Both the position numbers and the translations under genes were made by a program. A model generated the notes under the pieces. The model did no database searches and was not told the DNA's origin. It saw only the letters and a program-made list of their open reading frames with translations. Of a DNA stretch of 64,000 bases, positions 11,838 through 23,209 are shown piece by piece. Numbering within the stretch: the first letter of the stretch is position 1; each line of letters opens with the position of its first letter. The stretch comes from Platismatia glauca (taxonomy: Eukaryota > Ascomycota > Lecanoromycetes > Lecanorales > Parmeliaceae). The stretch is from contig OY745764.1 in the NCBI GenBank assembly GCA_963556305.1, positions 1,984,001 through 2,048,000 on the forward strand, read 5' to 3'.

Positions 11838-12523
11838 GTTATGACAACTGCTGTAGAGTCCGAAAGGGTCCCTTCTCGCACCTCGTCCGAGTCAAGAAAA
11901 AGAGGTATCTAGCATCGGCAGACAGGGATACGCGTTTCTCCGAGACCAGCCCAAATTGGGAAAACTAGGGCTGAGCCCTCAAGCCCTCAGCAGTCAGCAT
12001 CTCAGCTGCTCGAGTGCTTACATTTTCCTCTTCCAATCACATCGACCACTACAGATTTTCAAGCCGGTGATGTTGACATGCATATTGAAGACCTCATCCC
12101 CATCAGTACTAGATCGTAAGTTGTCGCTTCTTCGGACTTGTGTTGGAAAGCGAGCGGTCTTGAGCCTTGACGGACTTCGCGATTGAAAGTCTTTATTCTC
12201 GATTGTTGGAGCCTGGTACGTATATTGTCGTCTAATAGGTTCTTCGTTCCGAGTCTCATCCGGCCAGTGAGCCTACCTACCAATCACTCGCGTTCCTACT
12301 GTATAAACAATGCCGCCGGGGAGCCTTGGAATATAAACTATCTTTCCTCAACACCTCAAATTCCATTCCACAACTCAGCATTTACAACCCGAGATCAAAC
12401 CACAACAGCGCCCGCTCGCCATTACGATCTTGAGAATACATTCAAGTCAGATTGCAGAGACCACGAACCAAAGAACCGATTGCCTACGCGTTCACTCTGT
12501 TATTTACCATCTCCTCATCAATA
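11838..12523. promoter_or_regulatory. Shared divergent promoter region, IF-2 / DUF1772 genes
   Basis: Start codons at 11837 (minus) and 12524 (plus) face away from each other across 686 bp with no gene between. The region must serve both promoters. I see no diagnostic factor site. Confidence 0.5.
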
Positions 12524-13149
12524 ATGGAAAAGGCTCTCGTACTACGCATAGCGCAACTTCTCGGGTTGGGCGCGTCGGCCACTTTGATCGGTACGATTTC
12601 TGAAGTATTCGCCTCCAAAGCATCATGTCCCTCGTCCAGAACACCTACTTCTCAATGACGTCAATCCGCAGCTATCATCATGCTGACATCCTTCCAGGTG
12701 CCGGCTTTGCCATAACAGTCCAAGTCATCCCCGCTATCCTGCTTGCCCCACGGGATCTGCTCCTCCGACAGTGGCGAAAAGTTTACGACGTGGGCATAGC
12801 CTACGGCCCGCCATTCGCCCTGGTATCTTGCCTGAGCCTTGGCTATGTAGCGTATGATTGCTACAGTTCGAACTCTGCAGATTGGATGATTTATGCTTTC
12901 TCGGCGCTGACTATTGTGGGCATTGTGCCTTTTACGAAGCTCACGATGGATGGAATTAATGCGGCGTTGATTGCGGAAGGAGGAGTGGATGGTGGGAGTA
13001 ATGTGTTGATGGCTAAGAAGACGGATGCGAAAGGTTTGGGGGAGAGAGAGGTCGGGGAATTGGTGGAGAGGTGGTGGTTTTGGAATGGGATGAGGATGTT
13101 GATGCCGCTGGTTGGAACTGTCATGGGGTTGTGGACCGCCTTGAAATAA
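12524..13149 (+). CDS. DUF1772 family small membrane protein
   Basis: Two exons, 12524-12590 and 12698-13149, joined through a 107-bp intron (GTACGA donor, GCTGAC branch, CCAG acceptor), give 172 residues. Four hydrophobic segments are visible: residues about 8-30, 55-80, 85-105 and the C-terminal 20. The motif PFTKLTMDGINAAL between helices 3 and 4 has the proline, threonine and asparagine arrangement typical of DUF1772. Some members of this family are anthrone oxygenases in polyketide pathways; most are uncharacterised. With no polyketide synthase beside it, I assign only the family. It converges on the next gene with 58 bp between stop codons. Confidence 0.75.
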
Positions 13150-13207
13150 AAAAATTCTGTCAACGCCTCTCGTCCGCAGTATCAAAGAGGCCAACGAAAC
13201 GCTCCAT

Positions 13208-13660
13208 CTATCGTCCATAGCACGCCCACAAAGCCTCAAAATCCTCTTCCTCGGACCGGGTCCAGCCCTTCCTCTCTCCCTGCACCGTCTCATCGCCATC
13301 CCTCCCTTTGACGGCCTTCAGCTCCCCCTTCACCCTCTTTAACTCCCTCTTCAACCGCTCAATCTCCGTCTCCTGCTCCATCCAGTCCTGCTTCAAGCGA
13401 CTGACCTCCTCCGTCAGCGCCTCGTTCTTCCGCTCGCACATGCGCGCCACCGTACGCTTGGCGTACTTGGGCACCCTCAGGAGGCGGAAGATGGTGGTGT
13501 TGTTGCTCATGGTGTCTAGTTACCTGTCAGCTGTGCCTGGCGAAATGCAACGATAGCACATCGACTTACTTTTGGACTTTCGAACGACGCCAGCGCCGAG
13601 GATGGGTGCGGAGCGGGGAGCTGGGCGAGACTTTCGCACGATGGAGTATGCGCCTGGCAT
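13208..13660 (-). CDS. Small basic coiled-coil protein, unknown
   Basis: Exons 13570-13660 and 13208-13515 give 132 residues. The intron 13516-13569 has a GTAAGT donor, a GCTGAC branch and a TAG acceptor, and frames join in phase. An alternative is a single-exon protein starting at the ATG at 13510. The N-terminus is basic (RKSRPAPRS). Residues about 60-110 form a heptad-rich coiled coil (EVSRLKQDWMEQETEIERLK). The tail WTRSEEEDFEALW resembles the start of a SANT/Myb helix but is too short to call. Unrecognised family; perhaps nuclear. Confidence 0.6.
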
Positions 13661-14868
13661 ACTTGTTGATGCGGTGGGTTTAGATTTGTAGGATGGTATG
13701 TGGTGAGTGAGATTCGTCCGGCGAGTCTCAGGTAGATAAAGGTAGTAAAGGGAGATGATGTGTATATATGTAGCTTTTAATCTTATGTCTAAGCAGTAGT
13801 AGATATTTTCTAAAGGAAGGAAGAATATTCAGAATGAAAGATTTTATATATTTTTATACCCACTACCTACTAGTGGCTAGGAGTTGACAATAGGAACAGT
13901 TAATTGAAGAAATCGAAAATCTGCGATGAATAGGTGGAGGTGAATATCTAGTGCTATTGTCGCGGTTTTGGCAAATAGGTAGTTAATTCCTCACATTCAC
14001 TCAGTCTACCTCAGAATTTAAGAATCATAAGGCGGCCACCAGCTGGGCTTCATTTGAGGTGGAAGGCCAACGTTGTGAATAGCGCAAGACAATAAGAAAC
14101 AGGTGGGGTACTGAGTATTTGAGGATCGTGAGCAAACCGCTAGTACCACCTGGTAGAGTACTGATATTCAAAGGCATGAATGATATACACGAAAACTTGC
14201 ACTAGGTCTCGAAGCGTATGATTATTCATTTCTTTATGGGTAAAGTATTTGCAATGGTCTCCAGATTCTTCCGTTATGAGTATAAGCGCACAAGACGCCT
14301 GATGAATACGGCGCCGTAGGAGTGACAGCAAGAGCGGTCTCTTCACCTGCGGTCACTCTCGTCCAAAGATAAGTACATCACCCTTTAGCATCATGATGAT
14401 GACTTTGGACTAGGATTTGATTCTGGGATTAGAGTGTCAGATGTTGAGGCTCTGAACTCCTTACGATTCAGAGGTTCTTTGGAGGCTACAAGTCCTGATA
14501 AAGACGTCAGGCGAGATGGCGAGATTGAAATCTATCATTGTGGTCGGATACGAGACATACGGGACACATACAATCATGGTCAAGTCTAGCACCCGAAGAT
14601 TTGATGCAAAGTGATGTGTTTTCATCACATTGAGTGATCTACGTGAGTGACATTTCGGATGCGTCTTTCGTCAATCCCTTGATTGGTGTATAGCTCGGAG
14701 CAGGGTCCAATGAAACGTCCTGTCGGGACAATATCACGGGGCAATCCATTAGCCTGTGGTCCGACCGACTAGCCATTCTCGTCCAGGGCTCAAATCATTG
14801 AATAAATAGTCTGCAAATCCTTGTGTCCCTCGAGATGAATTCGATTCACAACTCCATCACTCAACACC
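13661..14868. other. Intergenic, AT-richer
   Basis: About 1.2 kb between two divergent start codons. Only short unsupported frames. It contains the upstream regions of both flanking genes and AT-rich patches at 13790-13880. Confidence 0.45.
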
Positions 14869-16413
14869 ATGCTACCCAAAGGTCGTTCGGCGCTACTCGT
14901 TGGCTACAGCGTGACTTTGCTCACGCTGTCGTCCATCCTGGTGGTGCTGCGTCTCGTCTCGCGGCGGCTTTGTAAAGCGAAGTTCTGGTGGGAGTCAGTG
15001 GTTTCCTCGAATCAGGATCTAAGCGTCAATCAGCCTCCTCAAGTGCTCCCTGCTGACTAGCGAAATTGACATTCAGTGATGCGTTGATCTTACTCAGCCT
15101 AGTAAATCTGACCCCTTGAATTCACTCGCCAGCATCACGCTTGCTAATAGTGTTACCAGTTAGGCTCTTATCCATTCTACGTCGGAGTCATGCTGAGTAC
15201 GCCGCTGCTTTCCCCGCCAAAATCCTCCAGTGTCTTTCCTAATCCAAACCAGTGGTACGCAATGGAATGGGAGAACATATAAATACTGTCTCGTTGACCC
15301 ATTTGGAGAATCTACTCAAGGTGCATCCAATCCCTTATGATCCCAGACATACAATGCTTACCTTTCTCAAAGATTATATATATCGGTAACTTCCCATACC
15401 TAATCATCATCGGTATGACTAAAACCTCCATCTTACTCTTCTACTTCCGCCTCTTTGGGACCCCGGGAACTCGCCAAGTTTTCAGAAAACTCTTATATAC
15501 CACACAAGCCGTCGTCGTCCTATGGTTTATCGGTTCCATCATCCCAGGGACCTTCCGATGTCATCCAATCCATGACTTCTGGGACTCACTTATAGTCGGT
15601 ACTCCTGACGCTCGACGTTACTGCACCAACAACAACGCCTACTACGTTGCAAGCTCTGTGTTTAACGTAATAATTGATTTCTGGATTCTGGTGCTGCCCA
15701 TCTCCATCGTTTGGACACTCCAGCTTTCGGGAAGGCGTAAGGTCGGATTGAGTGTTATCTTCCTATTGGGAGGCTTGTATGTGTCATGCGCATCTCTTGT
15801 TGCTACAGGATACATATGCTTACGTACATCGCTCACATAGTACCTGTGGCGCAAGCATTGCTCGGGCGTACACCGTCGCTAGCGTTAGCGTCTCTGACTT
15901 TTCATGTTAGTGATGAATTCCCGCAGCGGACTTTCAGTCTAGATGTCATTTTCATGCTCTCCGATAGCTGACATACGATCAGATGGTGCCACTCCTTCGA
16001 TCATATGGGCCAGTGTCGAAATTAGCGTCGGTATCATCTGCGCATGCCTGCCAACCATTCAACCTTTCAACCAATTTCTCCTACGAAAGATCCGCGACGC
16101 TACATCACAACGACGAACGAGACGTGAGAGTAGCGGAGTTTGGTATACAGGGTCCACCGCAAGAAGAAGCTACCCAAACAATCGGCGTGACGAAGATGGG
16201 ACGTACGGAATGTGGGATGAAGAATTGACAGCCCTTCATCCAGCATACATAAATAGCAGGTTGGTATCAGCCAGACATGGAATGCGCTATGGCACGGAGG
16301 CAATCGATGCCCCCAAGGGTGTGCCTGTGGCTACGATTGGTCCAACGTCTACCGAGCCGATGAAGGCTGACACTAGCTATGCACCCGGAATTGCATACGC
16401 ATTGAGCTGTTAA
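14869..16413 (+). CDS. Rhodopsin-like 7TM integral membrane protein (PTH11-type fold)
   Basis: Seven exons: 14869-14993, 15077-15101, 15160-15196, 15253-15320, 15373-15776, 15841-15905 and 15983-16413, giving 384 residues. All junctions keep phase and rebuild family motifs: FWWDDALILLSLL at the exon 1/2/3 junctions, VRNGMGEHI in exon 4, GMTKTSILLFYFRLF in exon 5, GGFTCGASIARAYTV at the exon 5/6 junction, and WASVEISVGIICACLP in exon 7. This is the standard order for the fungal rhodopsin-like domain family, which has seven helices, conserved Cys residues in an outer loop (CHPIHDFWD...C) and a cytosolic Ser/Arg-rich tail. Members include Pth11-like receptors implicated in surface or host sensing. 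There is no CFEM domain, so this is the plain membrane type. Ligand unknown. Confidence 0.85.
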
Positions 16414-17393
16414 GGCATTTAGCGGGTAGCAAGTCATGCACATCTCAAAGGAAGGGTATCATGTATCATACCTCTATAATCTTCAATAAGAATCTACTAC
16501 AAAACCACAACTTTACTCTCCATCCAAGTACAGCCTCTCTTCAGCTCTCTCATGTTCACCCCTGCCCACTTCCTTAAAGGCGCAAAGTCGTCGAAAAGTA
16601 GATGCCGACAAATGCAGTTTTTGCCTTAGTCGCAGATAGCCATGTCCGCGCTGAACCCAGCACTATCCCAATTATCTTCACGCGGGAAGCCAGCGCGTAG
16701 GCCGGGGCTACACTCAACCGTGATTCCTAGCCGTACAGGCAAAAGAATCCTTCTCGATGTTGGAGAGCAATAAAGAAGACCGAGTATGACTTCTCATAGA
16801 GCAAACAGTGATCCTGTGCCTTGGTAGCCGAGTCTAGATGCCGGGAGGGATTCCAGTCAATACATAAAGTCCCACTTATCATGAGACCTGCCGAACAGAG
16901 TCCCAGGGAGCATAGTGATTAGGCCAAGCCCAGCGATCCGGAGACTGTAGCTAGCTGCATTCGCAATCCTGAGCAGACAGACACATGGTTCAGTAAAAAG
17001 TTCGCATATTTTTCCGTACGGCAACAAAAAAGTACTGCAGAACTGGATGACGGTTCACTGGACTCGCAGTATCTGCGAAACATGAAGGAGCGTTTTGGCT
17101 AATGCAAGAGTCGGAGTTTGGACTTTGGTGCAGAGCGCTCATGGGTGTTTGTGAGCAGGGAAGTTCTTTCGGGATCCGTTGGCTATGTTGAGTTGAGATT
17201 TTGTGCCTGGTAGGCATTCGGTTGTTGCACCTGGGCTTTTGTTGGAATAGTTGTACCTCCAAACTGATCCTTTTCTCCGGCGCTAACGTTTCGGGTAAAC
17301 TTCGGTAGATATCGTCGTTCCGGCAATCTTTGTCCTTGTTCCATCAGATTTCTGCACAAGAAGTGGCACTGAATATATTTTGACGGATCCATC
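16414..17393. other. Intergenic
   Basis: Nearly 1 kb with no supportable coding frame on either strand. It holds the 3' UTR of the 7TM gene and the promoter of the dehalogenase gene. Confidence 0.5.
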
Positions 17394-18199
17394 ATGGCTT
17401 CTAGAAAAAAAACCGTGATCGCCTTTGATCTCTATGGCACCCTACTTTCCACAGAGTCGATTGCGAAGGACCTCGCCGCCCACTTTGGGCAGGACAAAGC
17501 CGCCAGTCTCGCGGGTTTGTGGCGGCGGTATCAGTTGGAGTACACATGGCGTCTAAACAGCATGAGTACGCCAGCTTGGGTTTTGGGCTCTTCCTCCGCT
17601 TCTGGCCTTCAGCTGACGGGTTCAAAGATAGGTATCAGCCCTTCTCGGACATCACTCGCAATTCTCTTAGGCATGCTTTGGCAGACTCTGGTCTCTCCAT
17701 GGATGACGAATCGATCAGCCACTTGATGAAGGCTTACGACTCTCTTTCAACCTTCCCGGACGTGTCTCCGGCGTTGAAGGCCCTCGCCGACGAACCTGAT
17801 ATTACGGCCGTCGTCTTCTCGAACGGCACCAATTCTATGGTCACCAACTCTGTGCGATCATCGCCAGACCTGGGCCCTCACGCAGATGTGTTCGAGGCGA
17901 TTGTAACCGTGGATGAAGTGAGGTGCTTCAAGCCGGATCCGCGGGTCTATTATCATCTAGCGGAGAAGATGGGCAAGGGGACTTCCGAGCAGGCAATGAG
18001 CGAGATGTGGCTCGTGTCTGGGAATCCGTTCGATGTAGTGGGCGCTAGGGCTGTGGGTATGCAGGCTGTGTGGGTTGATAGAGGAGGGGCCGGGTGGACG
18101 GATGGGTTGGTGCAGGGCGAGATGGGCAAGCCGACGGCTGTTGTGAAGGGGCTGGGGGAGGTGGTAGAAGCTGTCAAGAAGCGTAGTGGGTCAAGGTAG
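17394..18199 (+). CDS. Type II (S)-2-haloacid dehalogenase, HAD superfamily
   Basis: Exons 17394-17565 and 17628-18199 give 247 residues. The intron (GTACGC donor, GCTGAC branch, AAAG acceptor) joins in phase to give NSMNRYQPFSDIT. Catalytic motifs are all present: FDLYGTLL with nucleophile Asp12; FSNGTN around residue 121; CFKPDPRVY supplying the lysine near residue 160; and SGNPFDVVGA for the acidic motif. The DLYGT signature and the NPFDVVGA motif are specific to L-2-haloacid dehalogenases. Fungal members usually have unknown natural substrates and may act on other small 2-substituted acids. No transporter or regulator adjoins it. Confidence 0.88.
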
Positions 18200-19106
18200 A
18201 TTCGGTCGCATAGGTCTTCTGACTCGCATATGAAGAGTAAGTATAGTATATATTCAAGACCGTATCAGTCAACTTGAACTTTGCAAGAGTGGGTACCTAC
18301 CAGGAGATCAGATATGAGACCTCGATAACGGATCACTGGATAATCGGTAGTCTAGCGTCAGTCTGAAATTTGGTCACCTTTGACGAAAGCTCACTGCTAA
18401 AATCTTACGATGCAAGAGGCCGCAGCAATCCGCAGAGCTGCGTCAGTTTGACGCTCAATCGCGAATCAGAGCACGCCGTCCGAGAGCTTGGCTCCGATGT
18501 AGGATGACAGCTCACGATACCACTGATGAACGAGCATCAACGGCGATCAAAAGATTGGTATGGATGCGAATTCTCTCCCTTTATGCAAAAGCCTAAAGCT
18601 CTCTAAAAAGTCATATAAAAATCCTAGAGCTCCGTTGTCCTTCAGCTATGTCTTCACCGCTTTTACTAAACCTAGGAAGGGTGCTATTCTGCGGTTCGAA
18701 GAGCCGGCGGACGGCAGTGGCATCCCCCATCGATCTGTGCTGGAGACCTGCACACATCCAATTCCGAAAAAGACCGTACCACCCTCGTTGCCGAGCTATG
18801 CTGGGACTGACGATTTGTCATCCCGGAGTATCGGTTTTTTGGGGACTGTTCTGAAGCCCGGGACTTGGTGTTTTTAAGCAAGTGGTGTCTGCAACACGGC
18901 ATCTTTGCCGTCACTGCGGTGCGAAGAGCTGTCGGTAAAGAAGTGGGGGGGTCACTGGGGAACTCTAATAGGTCTGCGGCCCAGAGAGAGAGATCGACGG
19001 CCGAAGACAACAGGAATACCCGTTAGAAGAGAGGGAAGAAGCGGGTTTGAAGAGGATGGAAGAAATGTGTGATAGAGGAGAGTAAGGTTAGCGAAGGAGA
19101 GACTCA
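18200..19106. other. Intergenic between convergent genes
   Basis: No gene supported. A 105-codon frame at 18560-18877 lacks splice context and protein-like composition. Confidence 0.4.
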
Positions 19107-19935
19107 TCACATTGAGCGGTTTGAAGGGTGGTGAAAGTCCATGAACTCAGGGATGCGCTCAAGGTGCGAGAAAATCTTGCGATACCGTTTGACACCCTGC
19201 TCGCTTCCAGAGCCCGTACAGCCTTGCATAGTGGATTTGCTGTAACCAAAGCGGAAGAAGAGAACGTCCTTGTCCTGACGTGTTGCAAACTCTTCATCTA
19301 TCCAGAGCTTCGGTACTCGTAGAGACGGCGGAGCTTCGATGGATGCAACGACGTCAGCATATCCGCGGTGATGATTAGAGTCAATAGCGGCTGCTCTGAA
19401 ATCATTCGAGGAGTCAAGTACATTGAATCGACCTCACATGTTCGCAAGGTTGGAGCTCCAGTATGCAAGAAGAGGTAGGCTTAGAAATGCGGTGTAGATA
19501 TGGTAAAGAAAAGATGTTAGAGACAGGCGTTAGCGAAAGACTTACTCGCTGGTAGTAGAGAGTCGCTACTTTGAGGTATTCTTCGATTCCTTCCTTAGTT
19601 CTGGACCAGATCAGTCGCTGGGCTTCTCGACAGACCCAGATGCTTCTTTCATCATCGCACCAAGGTTGTTGGAAAAAGGATACCTTCATCAATTCACTCC
19701 TGAGTCTTTCATAGCCGCGAAGGGACGGGCGGGCTAGTAGTGTCAAAGTTAATAAGACTTCAACATCAAGGAGTGACACCACATTCATTTCACTTCAATA
19801 TACGGATACACGCGACGGTCCGCGCGGAAAGACAAATGTTTATTGAAACCTTCATACCACCTCTTCTCAGACCTCACCGGTATATACGGGCGCCAAGCGC
19901 TTATTTATACGACCCGCTTTCGAATTGAATGACAT
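19107..19935 (-). CDS. Hypothetical multi-exon protein
   Basis: Unrecognised, but three stretches read as coding. Exon 1, 19878-19935, reads MSFNSKAGRINKRLAPVYT. Exon 2, 19546-19733, is Trp- and Arg-rich (FQQPWCDDERSIWVCREAQ). The last exon, 19107-19395, has 96 codons and contains VPKLWIDEEF and FFRFGYSKSTM. Exons 1 and 2 join in phase through 19734-19877. Between exon 2 and the last exon the phase does not match directly. A small extra exon (19433-19479) would fix it but leaves a 37-bp intron, which is short. The gene may therefore be mis-modelled or slightly broken. It is soluble, about 190 residues, with no signal peptide. Confidence 0.5.
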
Positions 19936-20940
19936 CTGTCATCTTGTGTGCAAAGGTATATGATTCAAGCTTTGCTTTAAGTCTATGAACAGTCTATCAC
20001 AAGAGGTTTAGTTAGGGCGGACAGTGAGATAGAGTGAAGAGCTCAGGGGCACGCGGATTTTGGTGTGAATTCGGCTTCGGCTAAAAATTACCAGGAAAGT
20101 TGTCATAAATGTTCTGTTTTGATCATGACCCTTAGAGACATCCTGAGTTTGATCAGCCTGGGCAGACAGCATTTTGTTCTTTTGCACTCTGATTCCCACC
20201 ACCGCACTGCAGGTCCAATGCTTGCAGACCATGGATGTGCACCTGACTGACCATCTGCATGATTGCTGAAGAGATACATTGCCGGAAAGTACCATCTTGC
20301 TTTGTCTCAGATAGACAAGGCCCCAACTCTCTGCTTTCAGAAAGACATTGCAGCAAGTATTCAAGACTACTAGGAATTAGACTTGACTACCGGCGGTCAC
20401 TTGCTAGCATTTCCTTCTTCCCCTAGAGCCGTTTACTAGGTTCCAGGAAAGAACAAAGAAGAAGACACAAGACTTCAAAGTGGGTTCACTGGCACGCTTC
20501 GCAGCAATCTCCCCTCTCACTTCTTAGCTCTCCGGTTCTCCTCTCAAATCCAGCATTACGAAATTGCTTTTACCCTTGACTAACCTCCACATCATCCATA
20601 ACCTCGGCTACATTATCCGCTAGTATGGCATTACCTTCGTCGACCCTGTCATGCCTTCTGCAGCTGTCCTTGATAACATATCTTCTAAAGCAGAGGTTCA
20701 CGACCAACGAATTAGTTTGGCCATCGACTTTAACCTCCAATAATGTATGTCGCTTTCCACTCGCGTTTTAGAGTGACTGTAGATAGCAAAGATACGGGCT
20801 GCACTGTCTTGGTAGGACTCCTCAATTACCTTCACTTAGGATCTTCGCGTCGGAAAAGGAGATGCCGACGGCCGCAGTTCCAGAATTAGCCCTATCTTTA
20901 CCCAGCTAACCATACTCAAATTCATATTCACGGCGGCTAC
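19936..20940. other. Intergenic with possible decayed coding pieces
   Basis: No intact gene. At 20616-20741 one frame reads YGITFVDPVMPSAAVLDN and onward, flanked by TAG before and TAA after, as expected of a relic. An overlapping frame from ATG 20625 runs 40 codons into a GTATGT donor. I cannot tell which, if either, was real. Confidence 0.25.
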
Positions 20941-20944
20941 TTAT

Positions 20945-21560
20945 CAAGCTAGTAACATCCGGCAAAAGTACCCTGGTCATGCTCTCACCGTGCAGCTTTA
21001 ATCTCTTTTGGTGGCAAGAGTGAAGTATGTCTCCTATCCCCTCTGGCCCACAAGATCATCGACGATTGAGGCCAGTTTCACTGCAGCTGCTTCTGACACT
21101 GGCCACAACTCGTAATGCACTGCAAGTATAGCCTTGTCTTGCTCTTCAGAATGCAGCTTCAAGCTTTTTGAGTGACAGGGGTGAAGTGTGTCCCACATTT
21201 CTTCTGGTCCACGAGGCCGACAAGATCATCGAAGTCACCAATAGATTCACAGGAGCCGTCTGTCATCCAGACTGCAGCTAGTAAAGCTCCCTGATGACAC
21301 AGAAACACACACTTCACACGGCGTCTTCAGACCCTGTCGATCGCAAGGTGAAGTACGTCCCGAATCCCTTGTGATCCACAAAAACCACAAACTGATCGAC
21401 GATCTCCACTCGAGCCACAGTTGTTGCCTCAATTTGTTCCATAAGACTCGGGGATGCCCCTCATCCCCCAGCTGAGGCTTTGACTCATCCTGTGAAGTAA
21501 GTCCTCTAACCCTACCCGCAAGGGTCCGCACTCTTCCACGATCTGCACTAGAGTCCTATT
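20945..21560 (+). repeat. Diverged exon-intron tandem repeat, family A (about 4 units)
   Basis: The string TGAAGTNNGT recurs at about 21021, 21182, 21349 and 21494, about 145-167 bases apart. It is followed each time by a similar pyrimidine-rich stretch with a TCNNCTTCTGG- or CCTTGTGATCC-like core. Each occurrence looks like an exon end plus donor (GTATGT, GTGTGT, GTACGT, GTAAGT). Aligned acceptors (CTGCAG, TTCACAG, GCCACAG) follow roughly 65-70 bases later. The intervening exon-like pieces can be read open in at least one frame and give related peptides, such as AASSFLSDRGE and AALISFGGKSE. Copies are strongly diverged. A second family follows at 21755. Confidence 0.45.
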
Positions 21561-21754
21561 AACTCTTCGTGCCTCACCCTTCGCTAAGCATTATTAGTCG
21601 CTAGTGCTTTAGTGTTTTTCCTTTCGAGAGCTTCACACTGTAGCCAAAAGAAAGTGACACCATCTTTAGGCATCCATGCCTTTATAAACCCCAACCATCC
21701 TCAATTTTACAACCTTCCTTCAAGACAACTTCGACACCAAGCTTCCACCATCCC

Positions 21755-22295
21755 AGAAGTCGAAGATGTTTTCCGAGACAACTCCTATACAAGCATATAC
21801 TAGGAGGCATCCAAGATGTTCTTCAAGGCATATTTTACTCCATGTCTGAACCTTCGAAGATGTCCATGATGTCGTTCATACAACGCACCTGACCGTGGTG
21901 ACACCTAGCCTAGAGTCAGTACACTCACCTGCAAATCTACTTCTTCCTGCAACAGTCATACATGTACTCAACCAAAGTCCTCGGAAAAATTTTGAGTCGA
22001 TGTCAACACAAAGCTTCCGACCATAGCAATATCTAGCAACGAGTGAGTAGCCTCACCTCCAAGCCTCTCACATCACGCAACTAACATGCATGACTTCAAG
22101 AAGAGCAGTACGAATAGGACAGGATGTACTTCCTTTTCAACAGAGGTCGAGCTCCGAACACATGTCTATACCTTCAAGGATAGACACCGTGTCGCTCGTA
22201 CAAGGCTTCCGACCGTAAAAGTACCTGACCAAGAGTAAGTGCCATCGCTTCAAATCTTATCCACCTGCGCAACTGACACGATGACCTCAAGTAAA
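21755..22295 (+). repeat. Diverged exon-intron repeat, family B (3 units)
   Basis: Three related segments end near 21915, 22041 and 22233 with a GA dinucleotide and a splice-donor-like hexamer (GTCAGT, GTGAGT, GTAAGT). The coding-like part before each gives similar peptides: TFEDVHDVVHTTHLTVVTP, NTKLPTIAISSN and TFKDRHRVARTRLPTVKVP. The sequence after each donor also matches (CACCTGCAAATCT, CACCTCCAAGCCT, CGCTTCAAATCTT) and reaches a shared CAACTRAC branch and CTTCAAG or CCTCAAG acceptor in two copies. This looks like a duplicated exon plus its intron. In-frame stops occur in two copies. Confidence 0.45.
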
Positions 22296-22756
22296 GCATT
22301 AGCAGCTGGCCATACTGCACTGCTCACTCAAGATACTTCGATGAAAACGCCGGAGTCTCGTTTTCGAGCAGTCCCCGACATTGGCCAGTGCTGTCTTCGA
22401 TGTCGCTAGTTGATTGTGCGACACCAAAGCTACTCATCCACGGCCCTCATCTGCCACCACACTTCTTCACATCTTTCCACATTATAATTTTTGCTGTACG
22501 GTCAGACGACTGATCGAATTTGCAACATACACCTCGTCAAGCAGTCTATACCCTTCAAGCGCAATACTCGCATGCGCTATGTCGTCTCTAAACACGACTG
22601 ATACACACCCTACCACCATACGAGCGAGCAGCACAAAGTGATCGTCAGACACATGTTGTATGTGAAAGCCTTCTCTGCATGAAATACTGCGCTAATCCTG
22701 CCATCCAAGCCACTTAACCACACTACTCTCCCTACTTACGCTCTGGGGTGGTTCCC
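22296..22756. other. Intergenic
   Basis: No supported gene. A weak fourth family-B-like piece lies near 22540 (CTATACCCTTCAAGCGCA). Confidence 0.3.
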
Positions 22757-23209
22757 CTATATATAAATAACCACGGAATGGCCACGGTGGCTGAGGTCAC
22801 CTTCGTGAAGGAAGCTGTTGATGCAAGGTGGCTGCACAACTCTTTCTCCAACCCTGATCCATCCTGGTTGGTTCCATTGTACTGACATATGGCCACTGTC
22901 GATGGCAAGGTCCGTTTCATGCTCAGGTTCGAGAAAATCGACCTCGGGCATGTAAGCTGGAGGGATTTCCAAGACACTGCGAATCCACACCACCACAGCT
23001 CTGCGTAGACGGCTCGAAAACTCCGGCAGACGCGCAACGGAACCCTGACTTGCGGAGGAGCGAGCGAAACGAGTTCGCCGACTTTGGCTACTTACCAGAG
23101 CCGATCTTGCACTGTCAGATCCGCAGTATGTGGATACTATATTCTCTACCAAGCGGGATAGCTGGGGGGGCTCTATCCAAAATGCCAGAGATGCAACTCT
23201 CGGACGCAT
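22757..23209 (-). CDS. Hypothetical protein, possible two-exon gene
   Basis: Frame 22757-23209 is open throughout. It also contains a good intron, 23045-23095 (GTAAGT donor, GTCAG acceptor, 51 bp, in phase), leaving 133 residues from exons 23096-23209 and 22757-23044. Composition is protein-like (RRAVVVWIRSVLEIPPAYMP, then WNQPGWIRVGERVV), ending VVIYI. There is no signal peptide or known motif. It sits in a relic-rich stretch, so it could be a fragment of a larger gene. Confidence 0.4.
   Translation of the reverse strand: MRPRVASLAFWIEPPQLSRLVENIVSTYCGSDSARSALVSSQSRRTRFARSSASQGSVARLPEFSSRLRRAVVVWIRSVLEIPPAYMPEVDFLEPEHETDLAIDSGHMSVQWNQPGWIRVGERVVQPPCINSFLHEGDLSHRGHSVVIYI

Noticed and set aside
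12524..18199. A secondary-metabolite cluster formed by DUF1772, 7TM and dehalogenase genes
   Set aside because: No backbone synthase, transporter or regulator between them; adjacency alone is weak.
20616..20751. A 40-codon ORF from ATG 20625 ending at a GTATGT donor, with signal-peptide look
   Set aside because: An overlapping frame is at least as protein-like and no convincing next exon was found.
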